A stretch of 22,178 nucleotides of DNA from Candidatus Poseidoniaceae archaeon (GTDB taxonomy: Archaea > Thermoplasmatota > Poseidoniia > Poseidoniales > Poseidoniaceae). Where the stretch lies: positions 1-22,178 of the forward strand of contig JAKUNX010000013.1 of the NCBI GenBank assembly GCA_022451835.1. Direction: 5' to 3'. Below the pieces are notes generated by a model. It was not told where the DNA came from and made no database searches. It saw only the letters and a list, made by a program, of their open reading frames with translations. The position numbers were made by a program, and so were the translations under genes. Shown here piece after piece: positions 7,353 through 15,028 of this stretch (its first letter is position 1; each line of letters opens with the position of its first letter).

Positions 7353-8672
7353 TCATTCTATTCCAAGACGAGTTAAAAATTCGCTATCTGCAATAGAGTG
7401 CAAACCTTTACCAATTAAATCACCGCCAAATTTAGTCATCAATATTGCAGCTGACATGAAGATTCTATGATCATTATGGCAGTTAACTGAAGATTCTGGT
7501 GACTTAGGTTTTTGTCCTCCTTCCACCAAAATTTTTTGATTAGAAAGTGTTGCCTTTAATCCAAAACAATCCATTAACTCAATGGTTTTCTCTATTCGAT
7601 TACTCTCTTTGAAAACCGTATGAGATATACCAGAAATTTCGCCACCATTTGATAGTGCCAAAATCACTGTAAGAGGTGTAATCAAATCATTACAGTTTGT
7701 CAAATCATAACTAGAATATTTTCCATTATTTCTATTTCTTATAATGTTGTTTTCCCAACTTATCCCTAGCGAAGCAGTTCTCTTTTGTAACATCTCATTG
7801 CCTAAAGCATCGTTGAATTCTGGCCAATTTTCAAGGTTGACTTGACAATTATGTATCTTGGTTAGAAGTATGGCAAAACTCGCCATAGAAGCATCTCCAG
7901 GAACAAAATAATTTTCAGGAAAATTAACGTTCCATTTATTTATTAGAAAACCATCTTCGAGACTATTTATGTTAGCTCCAAATTCATTACATAGGTCTTT
8001 AGTCAACTGATAATGACGGTTTGAAACTGTCTCGCCTACAACTTCTAATTTAACATTGCACGGGAAAAGAGCACTTGCAATCATCCAAGATGTTAGAGGT
8101 TGACTTGATTTACTAGAATCAATTGCAATAACCCTATCTTCGCTATTCCCATCAAACCATGGCCCATGGATAACTATTGGCAAATTGTTTTCACCGATTC
8201 TTTCAACTGAGACATTAGAATCACATAGAGACTGAATCATTACATCATTATCCCTACTAGACAAAGATTCGTCGCCAATAATCATTACAGGTTGATCCAT
8301 TGAAGCTATTAATCCCATTATTATCCTCAAGGCAGTTCCAGAATTACCGCAATTTATTGTCGTATCATGAATCTTAAATCCATCACTACCAACTCCTGAA
8401 ACTGTAACAAATTTACTATTATTGTCTTTAGAAAAAGAAATATTTACTCCAAGTGACCTTAATGATTCAATCATTGAATCAATATCTTGTCCAATTATTC
8501 CATCGAATCTAAGTTTAGTTGTACCTTGATTAATAGCCGCTAGAGCAAGTAATCTAATCATATGACTTTTGGACGTAGGTAGAGAATATTTAACTGATTC
8601 AAATTCAGTCTTTGGAATGTACTGTACCGCGGAAAACGAATCGTTAACCGGCTCAATATGCTGTTCACTCAC
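7353..8672 (-). CDS. aroA: 3-phosphoshikimate 1-carboxyvinyltransferase (EPSP synthase)
   Basis: AroA joins phosphoenolpyruvate to shikimate-3-phosphate, the sixth step of the shikimate pathway to aromatic amino acids. The 439 residues fit the two-domain family. Recognised elements are TSKSHMIR (K35, S36, R40) at the substrate site, NCGNSGTALR (109-116) at the PEP site, SSQ (189-191), the catalytic Asp in NDLITPL (D329), KESNRIE (E356, R359) and NDHR (R403). The C-terminal segment, usually an F-P-x-F-F-like motif, reads SIADSEFLTRL, and no lysine equivalent to E. coli K411 is evident, so this is a divergent member. The start is GTG at 8672, just 42 bp from the divergent moaA. Its stop is 3 bp from the mutL stop. 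No other shikimate gene is in the window. Confidence 0.93.
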   Translation of the reverse strand: MSEQHIEPVNDSFSAVQYIPKTEFESVKYSLPTSKSHMIRLLALAAINQGTTKLRFDGIIGQDIDSMIESLRSLGVNISFSKDNNSKFVTVSGVGSDGFKIHDTTINCGNSGTALRIIMGLIASMDQPVMIIGDESLSSRDNDVMIQSLCDSNVSVERIGENNLPIVIHGPWFDGNSEDRVIAIDSSKSSQPLTSWMIASALFPCNVKLEVVGETVSNRHYQLTKDLCNEFGANINSLEDGFLINKWNVNFPENYFVPGDASMASFAILLTKIHNCQVNLENWPEFNDALGNEMLQKRTASLGISWENNIIRNRNNGKYSSYDLTNCNDLITPLTVILALSNGGEISGISHTVFKESNRIEKTIELMDCFGLKATLSNQKILVEGGQKPKSPESSVNCHNDHRIFMSAAILMTKFGGDLIGKGLHSIADSEFLTRLGIE

Positions 8673-8714
8673 ATATAACCCTAGAACTCATTAAACATCA
8701 ATGCTTGTAAAACA
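8673..8714. promoter_or_regulatory. 42-bp divergent promoter space between aroA and moaA
   Basis: Both promoters must fit in or overlap this short gap. ATATAA at about 8673-8678 could serve moaA (start near 8703). On the minus strand TTTAATG (about 8690-8696) could serve aroA, with a start close to its GTG. Neither gene has a clear ribosome-binding site, so leaderless or very short-leader transcripts are likely. Elements were judged by eye. Confidence 0.35.
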
Positions 8715-9746
8715 ATGAAGAACCTCAAACACTTAGTTCAATTCATGACGAGGGATTCTCTTGGAAGACCTCTCAAGGATTTACGAATTTCCATCACCGA
8801 TAGGTGCAACTTTCGATGCAATTATTGTATGCCACCGGATGAATTCGGACTCAATCATGAATTCCTTCCAAAAAGTGAAATTCTAAGCTTCGAGGATATT
8901 TCTCTTTTGGTTAGATCTATGCTGCCACTTGGTTTAGAAAAGGTAAGAATTACTGGAGGTGAACCTTTACTGCGCAAGGATATTTGTACACTGGTTTCAA
9001 TGATAAGAAAATGTGATTCAAACCTAGACATAGCACTAACTACTAATGGAAGTTTATTACATAAATTTGCTCAAAAACTTTCAGATTCTGGATTGGATAG
9101 AGTTACTGTAAGCCTTGATGGAATCGATGATAAGATTGTTCAAGATATTTCCAACTCAAAAATATCATCCAGAGATATTGTCCAAGGAATTGAATCTGCA
9201 ATAAATGCAGGTCTAACTGTCAAGATAAATACTGTAGTCATTAAGGACTTTAATGAAAATCAAATAATTCCAATTACCAAATTATTCTATAGAATGGGTG
9301 TTGTTGTTAGGTTTATCGAATACATGGATGTTGGAGGGACTAAAAATTGGAATCCTAACCAAGTAGTTTCAGGAGATGAAATTCGTTCTATTATTGCTAA
9401 AGAATTCAGTGAATTAAACCCTGTAAATGATTCAAAATACGGTGAAGTCGCGAATAGATGGGCTTTTTCTGATGGTTATGAAATTGGTTTTATCGAATCT
9501 ATTTCAAATCCGTTTTGCAAATCATGCACTCGGGCTAGAATATCTGCTAATGGTAGCCTATACACCTGCTTATTTTCAGAGCAAGGTCATGATTTGAAAT
9601 CATTAATCAAATTAGGGGCAGATGCTGATGATCTAAGACATGCGATTCTAGCTGTTTGGGAAAAACGAGAAGATAGATATTCAGAAATTAGAAGTAGTCT
9701 ACAATCTAATTATCAACCGGTACAAATGCATTTTATTGGAGGTTAG
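8715..9746 (+). CDS. moaA: GTP 3',8-cyclase MoaA (molybdenum cofactor synthesis)
   Basis: MoaA is the radical-SAM enzyme that converts GTP to 3',8-cyclo-GTP, the first step towards molybdopterin. The 343-residue product has the SAM-cluster motif CNFRCNYC (C31, C35, C38), the GGEPLLRKD region and the second cluster motif CKSC-x13-C (C268, C271, C285) that binds GTP in MoaA. The C-terminal Gly-Gly needed for MoaA activity is also present, which separates it from other radical-SAM proteins. ATG 8715 is taken as the start. ATG 8745 (MTRDSLGRPLKDLR) aligns better with typical MoaA N-termini and may be the true one. No other moa gene is nearby. Its last bases overlap the end of the convergent pilin gene by 4 bp. 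Confidence 0.95.
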   Translation: MKNLKHLVQFMTRDSLGRPLKDLRISITDRCNFRCNYCMPPDEFGLNHEFLPKSEILSFEDISLLVRSMLPLGLEKVRITGGEPLLRKDICTLVSMIRKCDSNLDIALTTNGSLLHKFAQKLSDSGLDRVTVSLDGIDDKIVQDISNSKISSRDIVQGIESAINAGLTVKINTVVIKDFNENQIIPITKLFYRMGVVVRFIEYMDVGGTKNWNPNQVVSGDEIRSIIAKEFSELNPVNDSKYGEVANRWAFSDGYEIGFIESISNPFCKSCTRARISANGSLYTCLFSEQGHDLKSLIKLGADADDLRHAILAVWEKREDRYSEIRSSLQSNYQPVQMHFIGG

Positions 9747-10237
9747 TCTTCAATAAGAACTAACTTAACATCGAATAATAATCTGTTAGAACTTTGGTCA
9801 ATAAGTTTCATACTCCATGTGCCATCTTTAGCTCCAATACTTTCAGAATCGATCACGAAATAATCTCCTTGAGTAACGGAGTAACCTGCATCTCGATCAT
9901 GGAATGAAACATTGGAACCTACTACTCCATATACTTCAGGGTCATCGACAAATCCACTAAATTCTTTAGAATTCAAATCATTTTCATTGTATATTTGGTA
10001 TTCCAATCTTGCAGGATCTAAAGCTTGATCTAAACTAGTGATTCTAACAACATGAAAACCATTTGAAAGACCTTTAACGCTTACAGAAACTTCAGCTTCT
10101 GCCTTTTCTACAGAATTGATTGCTCCTTGCATCATTACAAAAACCATGCTAGATAGCATTACAGTAATTGCCAGCAAAAGTACAGTAGCAATAACCGGGC
10201 TGACCGCTTCATCATCAGATAAGCGGACATTCTCCAT
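9743..10237 (-). CDS. Archaeal type IV pilin-like protein (Pilin_N/DUF1628 type)
   Basis: This 164-residue protein begins with a short acidic leader and then AVSPVIATVLLLAITVMLSS, the hydrophobic signature of archaeal pilins. In that family a prepilin peptidase cuts just before or within this segment, here after about residue 10, and the helix packs in the filament core. The rest (about 40-164) is a beta-rich soluble domain without cysteines. It may be a filament subunit or a cell-surface adhesin with a pilin anchor. The likely assembly machinery is some 5 kb away at 15029-17585 on the same strand; a functional link is inference. It lies downstream of the polyprenyl synthase and its stop overlaps moaA by 4 bp. 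Confidence 0.85.
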   Translation of the reverse strand: MENVRLSDDEAVSPVIATVLLLAITVMLSSMVFVMMQGAINSVEKAEAEVSVSVKGLSNGFHVVRITSLDQALDPARLEYQIYNENDLNSKEFSGFVDDPEVYGVVGSNVSFHDRDAGYSVTQGDYFVIDSESIGAKDGTWSMKLIDQSSNRLLFDVKLVLIED

Positions 10238-10317
10238 GACAACCCGTATACATCATATAACTTGAATCAACCGGCTATTGATAAGAAATATTGGCTAATT
10301 GAAACTATGCAACAGTA

Positions 10318-11295
10318 TTACAATTTTCTAGTTGTAGCATATTCTGCAACATTTTGTAATAATGATTTAGCATTGGAATCTGGGAATAAATCCAGATTAG
10401 TTATTGCCCTTTCAAAATGGTTATTGATCAAAATCTTGGTATAATTGAAACTATCTGATTTTTCAAGTAAACCAATTAATTCATCTAATAATTCTTCATT
10501 AAAATTGTTAATTATTTCTGCCAATCTATCCCTATCCTTGCCGTGTGATAACGTTAGAGAGTGTATCAAAGGTAGAGTCATTTTACCTTCATAGACATCA
10601 GTTCCACGAGGTTTACCAATTTGATCATCACCTAATAAATCGAGTAAATCATCTACTAATTGATATGCAATTCCAATCTCATTTCCAAATTCTTCTAGAG
10701 CAATAAGTTGTTCTTCGGTTGCCCCTGCTACAATTCCTGCACTTCGGCAACCTGATGCAAATGGACCTGCTGTCTTGCCTTTTACTATGCTGATATAATC
10801 TTCAGGAGAAGTCTTTAAATTTTGAATATGATCAATTTGAGAAAATTCTGAAACAGCAATACTTGAGCAACAATTTGCTATATTTGATACAATGTCTTGA
10901 TTATATTGTCCACCAAGTGCATATCCTTGAACGAAGAGCCAGTCTCCAGCAATAATCGCTTTTGATAATCCCGCTGTTTCGTGAATCGTTGGAATCCCTC
11001 TTCGATGAGTTGCACCATCGTTAATATCATCATGAACTAATGTAGCAGTGTGTAAAAATTCAAACGCCATTGCTAAGGGCATGATTTTTGACATATCTTG
11101 ACCTCCAGCGATTTCATAAGATAGGCACATCATTATTGGTCTAAGCCGTTTCCCGCCTGCAAGCAATACTTTACTAGACAACTCGACAACTTCGCCAGAG
11201 TCAATTCTTGAGGCTATCATCTCTTCTAAGGCGACATCAATCTGCTTCCGTAGTGATTCTAGACCAAGTTCGAAGGCTGGTTGAATCTGCGCCAT
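10318..11295 (-). CDS. Trans-polyprenyl diphosphate synthase, probably longer than C20
   Basis: The enzyme extends allylic diphosphates with isopentenyl diphosphate to make the chains of archaeal lipids or quinones. The 325-residue sequence has GGKRLRP (47-53) for substrate binding, the first aspartate-rich motif DDIND (89-93) with the RRG arginines after it, KGKTAG, and the second motif DDLLD (215-219). The residues before the first motif are EFLHTATLVHDD. The position five before the motif is Ala84, not the Phe/Tyr that stops archaeal GGPP synthases at C20, and the string resembles long-chain (octaprenyl-type) synthases. Product length is therefore inferred to exceed C20, although GGPP synthase cannot be excluded. 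ATG 11295 is chosen over the 42-codon upstream extension because GGAG lies 5 nt before it and the extension covers the divergent promoter. Confidence 0.92.
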   Translation of the reverse strand: MAQIQPAFELGLESLRKQIDVALEEMIASRIDSGEVVELSSKVLLAGGKRLRPIMMCLSYEIAGGQDMSKIMPLAMAFEFLHTATLVHDDINDGATHRRGIPTIHETAGLSKAIIAGDWLFVQGYALGGQYNQDIVSNIANCCSSIAVSEFSQIDHIQNLKTSPEDYISIVKGKTAGPFASGCRSAGIVAGATEEQLIALEEFGNEIGIAYQLVDDLLDLLGDDQIGKPRGTDVYEGKMTLPLIHSLTLSHGKDRDRLAEIINNFNEELLDELIGLLEKSDSFNYTKILINNHFERAITNLDLFPDSNAKSLLQNVAEYATTRKL

Positions 11296-11378
11296 GAACA
11301 CTCCACATGGGGAGCCCTTCTTAACCAATGGTCTACGCCCACAAGTTGTTCGGATTACTCCGAGCCGAGGTATTAGCG
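11296..11378. promoter_or_regulatory. 83-bp divergent spacer between prenyl synthase and HemC-like gene
   Basis: The spacer carries the ribosome-binding site of the prenyl synthase on the minus strand (GGAG about 5 nt before its ATG) and, on the plus strand, GAGG at 11367-11370, 8 nt before ATG 11379. It is less AT-rich than its surroundings and I see no convincing TATA element. Both genes could be read through here without a stop, so the starts rest on the ribosome-binding sites and homology. Confidence 0.3.
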
Positions 11379-12533
11379 ATGGAAGAGAAGCCCAGAATAG
11401 AGGTTTTGACCACTCCATCAAACTATGATGGAGTTAGACTTCAAACTGAGAATGCCATCGTCAAAAATCGTGATTCATTTAATTTCAAAATGAGCGAGTT
11501 TCCACACATGGAAGTAGCCATTGAAACCTTGAAAAAAGGCACAGGCGACTTGCTTGCCATGAGTATAAATCAATGGAAAACTATGGATGTGGAAGGATTA
11601 AAAATTTGTGCCTTTTTACCCAGAAGAGAACCTACTTGGGTTTTGGTTGCAGATGATAAACCCGAGTACTTGCCTTTTGGAGCAAAAATAATTTGTGAAA
11701 AGGAATTGATAAAACGACAATTATTGAGAATGAGAGAAGATTTAACAATAAATCGTTTAGATGAATCAATAGAAGCAGAATCACTAAATCACAATGTAAC
11801 TGAAATTAGTATAGAAGAAGAGCTTGAGATATTAGAACAATTAAGAAGTGAAAAGTTAATTGACGGTTATGTTATTTCAAGGGGAAAATTCAGCCAAATA
11901 AAATCTAGAGTTAGGCGACATACTTTGGGAATGCAAAGAGAAAAGCCTTCGCAAGAGTTTGAACGCTCAACGTTTATTTCTCCACCTCTTGAAGGTTTTA
12001 CAGTTCTCGTTTCAAGAGAAGGTTTTCCAATTACGTTAATCAGTGACTTAAACGATACTGCAGCTCAAACATGTTATCATATTGAAAATGCCATTTACGA
12101 ATCATTGAGTGATGAATTGAGACAAATCTCTGGATTATTTGTTGAGCAAAAAAAACTCTCGACTATCTTAAAGCAATATGCGAAACTAATTGATGAGTCA
12201 TACGCATTAAAAATCGGAGAAAATTATTTGATCCCGAGTGATAAAAAAAGCCGAGATTCAAGAACAAAATGGAATCCTGATAGAAAAATAACACAAGGGC
12301 CTCGAATTTGCATATACTTTGAGATATTGGGGGTTGATAGTGATGTGTCTTTAGAAATGGTTCGTATTGAGCCTATTAGTGAAGGTAAATTCGAACGAGG
12401 TAAAAATGTCTTCATTCAAGAAATAAAGTTCCTAGTTGATTTACTTCAACAGGATCATGATGAACTAAAAAGAGTAATCAGTGGCTTACCGGAAGAATAT
12501 AATTCAGCTAAACCTGGTTTACTAAAATTGTAA
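11379..12533 (+). CDS. Hydroxymethylbilane synthase (HemC)-like protein, probable pseudoenzyme
   Basis: The 384-residue product aligns by eye along much of porphobilinogen deaminase. KKGTGDLLAMSINQWK (52-67) matches the E. coli stretch around AVHSMKDVP. EGLKICAFLPRREPTWVLV follows like GLGLVTICEREDPRDAFV, and LPFGAKIICEKELIKRQLL like LPAGSIVGTSSLRRQCQL. The later STFISPPLEGFTVLVSR and a DLNDTAAQTCYHIENAIYESL segment resemble the third domain. The catalytic Asp84 is Trp66 here, the paired Arg131/132 become Lys-Arg, the RGN loop is missing, and no cysteine stands at the dipyrromethane attachment site. About 50 extra residues interrupt the middle, with charged helices. It is therefore unlikely to make hydroxymethylbilane; a binding or regulatory role is possible. 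ATG 11379 follows GAGG by 8 nt. No other tetrapyrrole gene is nearby. Confidence 0.6.
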   Translation: MEEKPRIEVLTTPSNYDGVRLQTENAIVKNRDSFNFKMSEFPHMEVAIETLKKGTGDLLAMSINQWKTMDVEGLKICAFLPRREPTWVLVADDKPEYLPFGAKIICEKELIKRQLLRMREDLTINRLDESIEAESLNHNVTEISIEEELEILEQLRSEKLIDGYVISRGKFSQIKSRVRRHTLGMQREKPSQEFERSTFISPPLEGFTVLVSREGFPITLISDLNDTAAQTCYHIENAIYESLSDELRQISGLFVEQKKLSTILKQYAKLIDESYALKIGENYLIPSDKKSRDSRTKWNPDRKITQGPRICIYFEILGVDSDVSLEMVRIEPISEGKFERGKNVFIQEIKFLVDLLQQDHDELKRVISGLPEEYNSAKPGLLKL

Positions 12534-12534
12534 A

Positions 12535-13107
12535 TTACTCTGATTCACGATTTAAGTTATTGTCAACTAACTTATCAAATCCTTGATTTGATATGTAATT
12601 TTGCAAGTCAATTAATTCCGAAGGCGTTTGATCATCACACAACTCAGTTATTGACTGATCAATATCTCTAGCGATTCTCTCCCAACTGCCAGCAAACCTT
12701 TGCAAGTCAGAAGCGAATCTTTCAATCGCTTCTACAGCAGACATATTTGGATGCAATACCATTGAAATATCAGAAGAAATCTTTTCATTTGCCATCTTTA
12801 ATCTGTTTATGTCAGAAAATATTTCTACCATTGTAGACCTCAATTCCTCTAGATTATTAGTTTTAGAAAACCTTCGCTGTGCTTTTTCAACTGATTTCTT
12901 CATACTACCAATTCCAGCAACCATGGCTTCTCTGGCTTTTGATGACTCAAGTATAGCTTTTTCAGCATCATTTATTCGCTGAGACAACGCATCCTCTAGT
13001 CCACTTATGTTTTTCTTGAAATCATTTCTAACTGTCTCAGACAAAGAATCAACCATAGAGTTTGTCTCTTTTATGGCATTCTTTGCTGATTTGAAACTCC
13101 GACTCAT
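12535..13107 (-). CDS. Helical coiled-coil protein of unknown function
   Basis: I do not recognise a family. The 190-residue product is almost entirely helix-forming and charged, with long heptad-like stretches (about 10-135) and no membrane segment or cysteine cluster. The C-terminal third contains one Cys and a SELIDLQNYISNQG segment. Such a rod-like cytoplasmic protein could be a scaffold or DNA/chromosome-associated factor, which is speculation. ATG 13107 (MSRSFKS) is preferred to the 28-codon upstream extension because GGTGA lies about 5 nt before it. It is divergent from the SAP-domain gene, so the two may share regulation. Its stop lies 1 bp from that of the HemC-like gene. Confidence 0.75.
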   Translation of the reverse strand: MSRSFKSAKNAIKETNSMVDSLSETVRNDFKKNISGLEDALSQRINDAEKAILESSKAREAMVAGIGSMKKSVEKAQRRFSKTNNLEELRSTMVEIFSDINRLKMANEKISSDISMVLHPNMSAVEAIERFASDLQRFAGSWERIARDIDQSITELCDDQTPSELIDLQNYISNQGFDKLVDNNLNRESE

Positions 13108-13259
13108 GGCTATCACCAAAGTGCCTCTATTCAGCCATAAATGCCAAAGATACAATACCTTTGCGGAAGTAAAAAACACTTCAAAAACCAAAAAAATACC
13201 ACTTCAAGATAGCGAAACCACATATACTGCTTTGTACGCATATCCAATAGGGTGGTAGG
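13108..13259. promoter_or_regulatory. Divergent intergenic region, coiled-coil gene / SAP gene
   Basis: This 152-bp gap serves two outward genes. Plus strand: CACATATACT (about 13219-13228) is TATA-like and would place a start near 13250, giving a leader of about 10 nt; GGTGG (13251-13255) sits just before ATG 13260. Minus strand: CATTTATGG (about 13133-13141) could act as a TATA box for a near-leaderless transcript. A run of A-rich sequence (13171-13200) fills the middle. Assignments are tentative. Confidence 0.35.
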
Positions 13260-15026
13260 ATGACAGACAAGGTTGACCTTCTTTGCGAGTTGTATCAAGC
13301 CCGCTTTGACCGCCTAAAAGAGATGGCTTCTGTTAGTGACTTACCCAAAAATGGTCCTGTTGAAGTAGTAAGGGCAAGATTAATCAAAAATTTAGTTTTA
13401 GCAGATTGGGATTTATCTAAAGAAAATATAAAATCAATAAAAAACAAAAACCTCGGTGAAATATTGGGAGTTTTTGGATTGAAAAAATCTGGCTCAATAA
13501 GAGAAAGAAGACAGCGTCTATACTTACACCTGTATGAAGATCCTAAAATTCTAACAGCAGAAAATCTAGACAAAATGAACAAACAAGATATTCATTCACT
13601 ATGTAAAATTCTCGAACTTCCTCTAACCGGAGATAAGCAAACTCTACTGGTGAGAGTTGCTGGAGTACTTGCATCTCAACAAGGCTCATGGGGTAAAGTA
13701 AAGAAATCACTAAAGCGTAAAAATGATAATGCTAAATCAAAAATTACCATACCGAATCCTTCGGAAGATGACGATTACCAATCGACTAATATTCAAGACT
13801 CTGTCGAGAAATTCATCGAAGAACATCCTGAAGGGTGGAGTTTTGAGGATGAGTCTGAATTTAGAAATAATTTGGCAGATGACGGAGTAGATATTTCAAG
13901 AGTTGAGGTTTCTAATTCAATTGATGATGCTCTAAAAACAGTGCAACAGGAAAATGAAACTGAAACTCCTACTCCACAAATGAATCAGACTGCTCCCAGC
14001 ATAGTTGCGGAGACTGAAATAGATACTTTAGAAAGAGAGGCTGCGATCATTGAAGTAGAATCAAGAATCGCGGAAATAGAATCATCTGCAAGAGATTTCT
14101 TAACCGTAAGTTCTACTTCAAATAGCGAAGATTTTGAATTATTTATCGACAATCTTGGCAGCCATGGCCTACCTGTTGATGTAAAGTCAGTACGTGCTTA
14201 CTTAACTGATATAGTCATGAAAATCGAGTTTAAAATAGATTCAGAAAGGGATGCAATAAACAGTATGCCAAACTCATGGTCTGAACGAGAAGCGATAAGA
14301 CAATTTGAAAATGCACGAAGTTCTCTTAGAGACCAACTATCTAATACTATCAATTTACATGATGGTGATTTAATTAAAGCAAGAATGGCCTTTGAAGAAA
14401 TAGCTAAATCAATGGGTCTTGATCTAAGGATTCCAAGTATATCTGGAAGACTTCACGCTTTATTTGATTTACAAGTTGACCTTTCAGAGGCAGAAGGATT
14501 GCAAGATCCTAATATTGCACGTCGTAATAGAATTTTGAAAATACTTCATCATGGATCAGTACATATTACCCCCGAAGAAAGGAGAGTAATTGACCGATTA
14601 GAGAGAAATATGGTCGCCTTTGAACAACTAGTTGAAACTGTAATGGAATCCTCTGAAGGTACTTTCACGGAATCACAACAAGCACTAATCATTAGATTCT
14701 TAGAATCAAGAGGATATGAAGTAAATACTCCAGATTTAAGACCAAAAATACTTGCTTCAGCAGGAATCATCGGCTCTGAACTAGGATATATATCTCCTTC
14801 TGAGATTCCGAAAATTGCCCCTGGAGTAATAGTTTCAGAAACTGAAGTTGACTCAATTATTACTGAATTAAAATCACTTGCAAGTAGCTTTAAACCAAAA
14901 ACCGATTTTACCATTGAAGAAATAATCACGGAAGATGAAGATTTGAACGATGCAGGTGAGAGAGTAAAATCTGCTCGAGAGAAAATCAATCACATTGACG
15001 ATATTCTATCAAGACTAAGAGGATAG
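13260..15026 (+). CDS. Protein with three tandem SAP-like motifs, acidic linker and helical C-terminus
   Basis: The first 140 residues hold three segments that fit the SAP helix-turn-helix pattern (leucine-rich helix, LP/L-x-G turn, basic helix): DLPKNGPVEVVRARL (about 17-46), FGLKKSGSIRERRQRL (63-92) and LELPLTGDKQTLLVRV (109-138). SAP motifs usually bind DNA, often AT-rich DNA. A lysine-rich patch (147-165) follows, then an acidic, Ser/Thr/Glu-rich linker (about 165-245) and a long charged helical region (about 250-588) with coiled-coil character. No catalytic motif was seen. A DNA-binding organiser or chromatin-associated role is inferred; I do not know a named homologue. ATG 13260 follows GGTGG closely. 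The gene is divergent from a coiled-coil gene and its stop is 2 bp from the pilus ATPase stop. Confidence 0.8.
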   Translation: MTDKVDLLCELYQARFDRLKEMASVSDLPKNGPVEVVRARLIKNLVLADWDLSKENIKSIKNKNLGEILGVFGLKKSGSIRERRQRLYLHLYEDPKILTAENLDKMNKQDIHSLCKILELPLTGDKQTLLVRVAGVLASQQGSWGKVKKSLKRKNDNAKSKITIPNPSEDDDYQSTNIQDSVEKFIEEHPEGWSFEDESEFRNNLADDGVDISRVEVSNSIDDALKTVQQENETETPTPQMNQTAPSIVAETEIDTLEREAAIIEVESRIAEIESSARDFLTVSSTSNSEDFELFIDNLGSHGLPVDVKSVRAYLTDIVMKIEFKIDSERDAINSMPNSWSEREAIRQFENARSSLRDQLSNTINLHDGDLIKARMAFEEIAKSMGLDLRIPSISGRLHALFDLQVDLSEAEGLQDPNIARRNRILKILHHGSVHITPEERRVIDRLERNMVAFEQLVETVMESSEGTFTESQQALIIRFLESRGYEVNTPDLRPKILASAGIIGSELGYISPSEIPKIAPGVIVSETEVDSIITELKSLASSFKPKTDFTIEEIITEDEDLNDAGERVKSAREKINHIDDILSRLRG

Positions 15027-15028
15027 AA

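Noticed and set aside
7353..8672. Loss of function in AroA because no E. coli K411 equivalent is visible
   Set aside because: That position also varies in other EPSP synthase classes, and the other substrate-site residues are present.
8673..8714. tRNA or small RNA genes in the intergenic gaps
   Set aside because: I looked for acceptor and T-arm patterns in each gap, including 1300-1448, 2637-2719, 10238-10317 and 13108-13259, and saw none.
10262..10444. 60-codon plus-strand frame at the end of the prenyl synthase
   Set aside because: Two thirds of it is antisense to the conserved synthase C-terminus and it has no start signal.
11296..11421. 42-codon N-terminal extension of the prenyl synthase
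   Set aside because: It would cover the start of the divergent HemC-like gene, and GGAG supports ATG 11295.
14549..14989. 146-codon minus-strand frame inside the SAP gene
   Set aside because: Serine-rich translation typical of the antisense of an acidic helical gene; no start signal.
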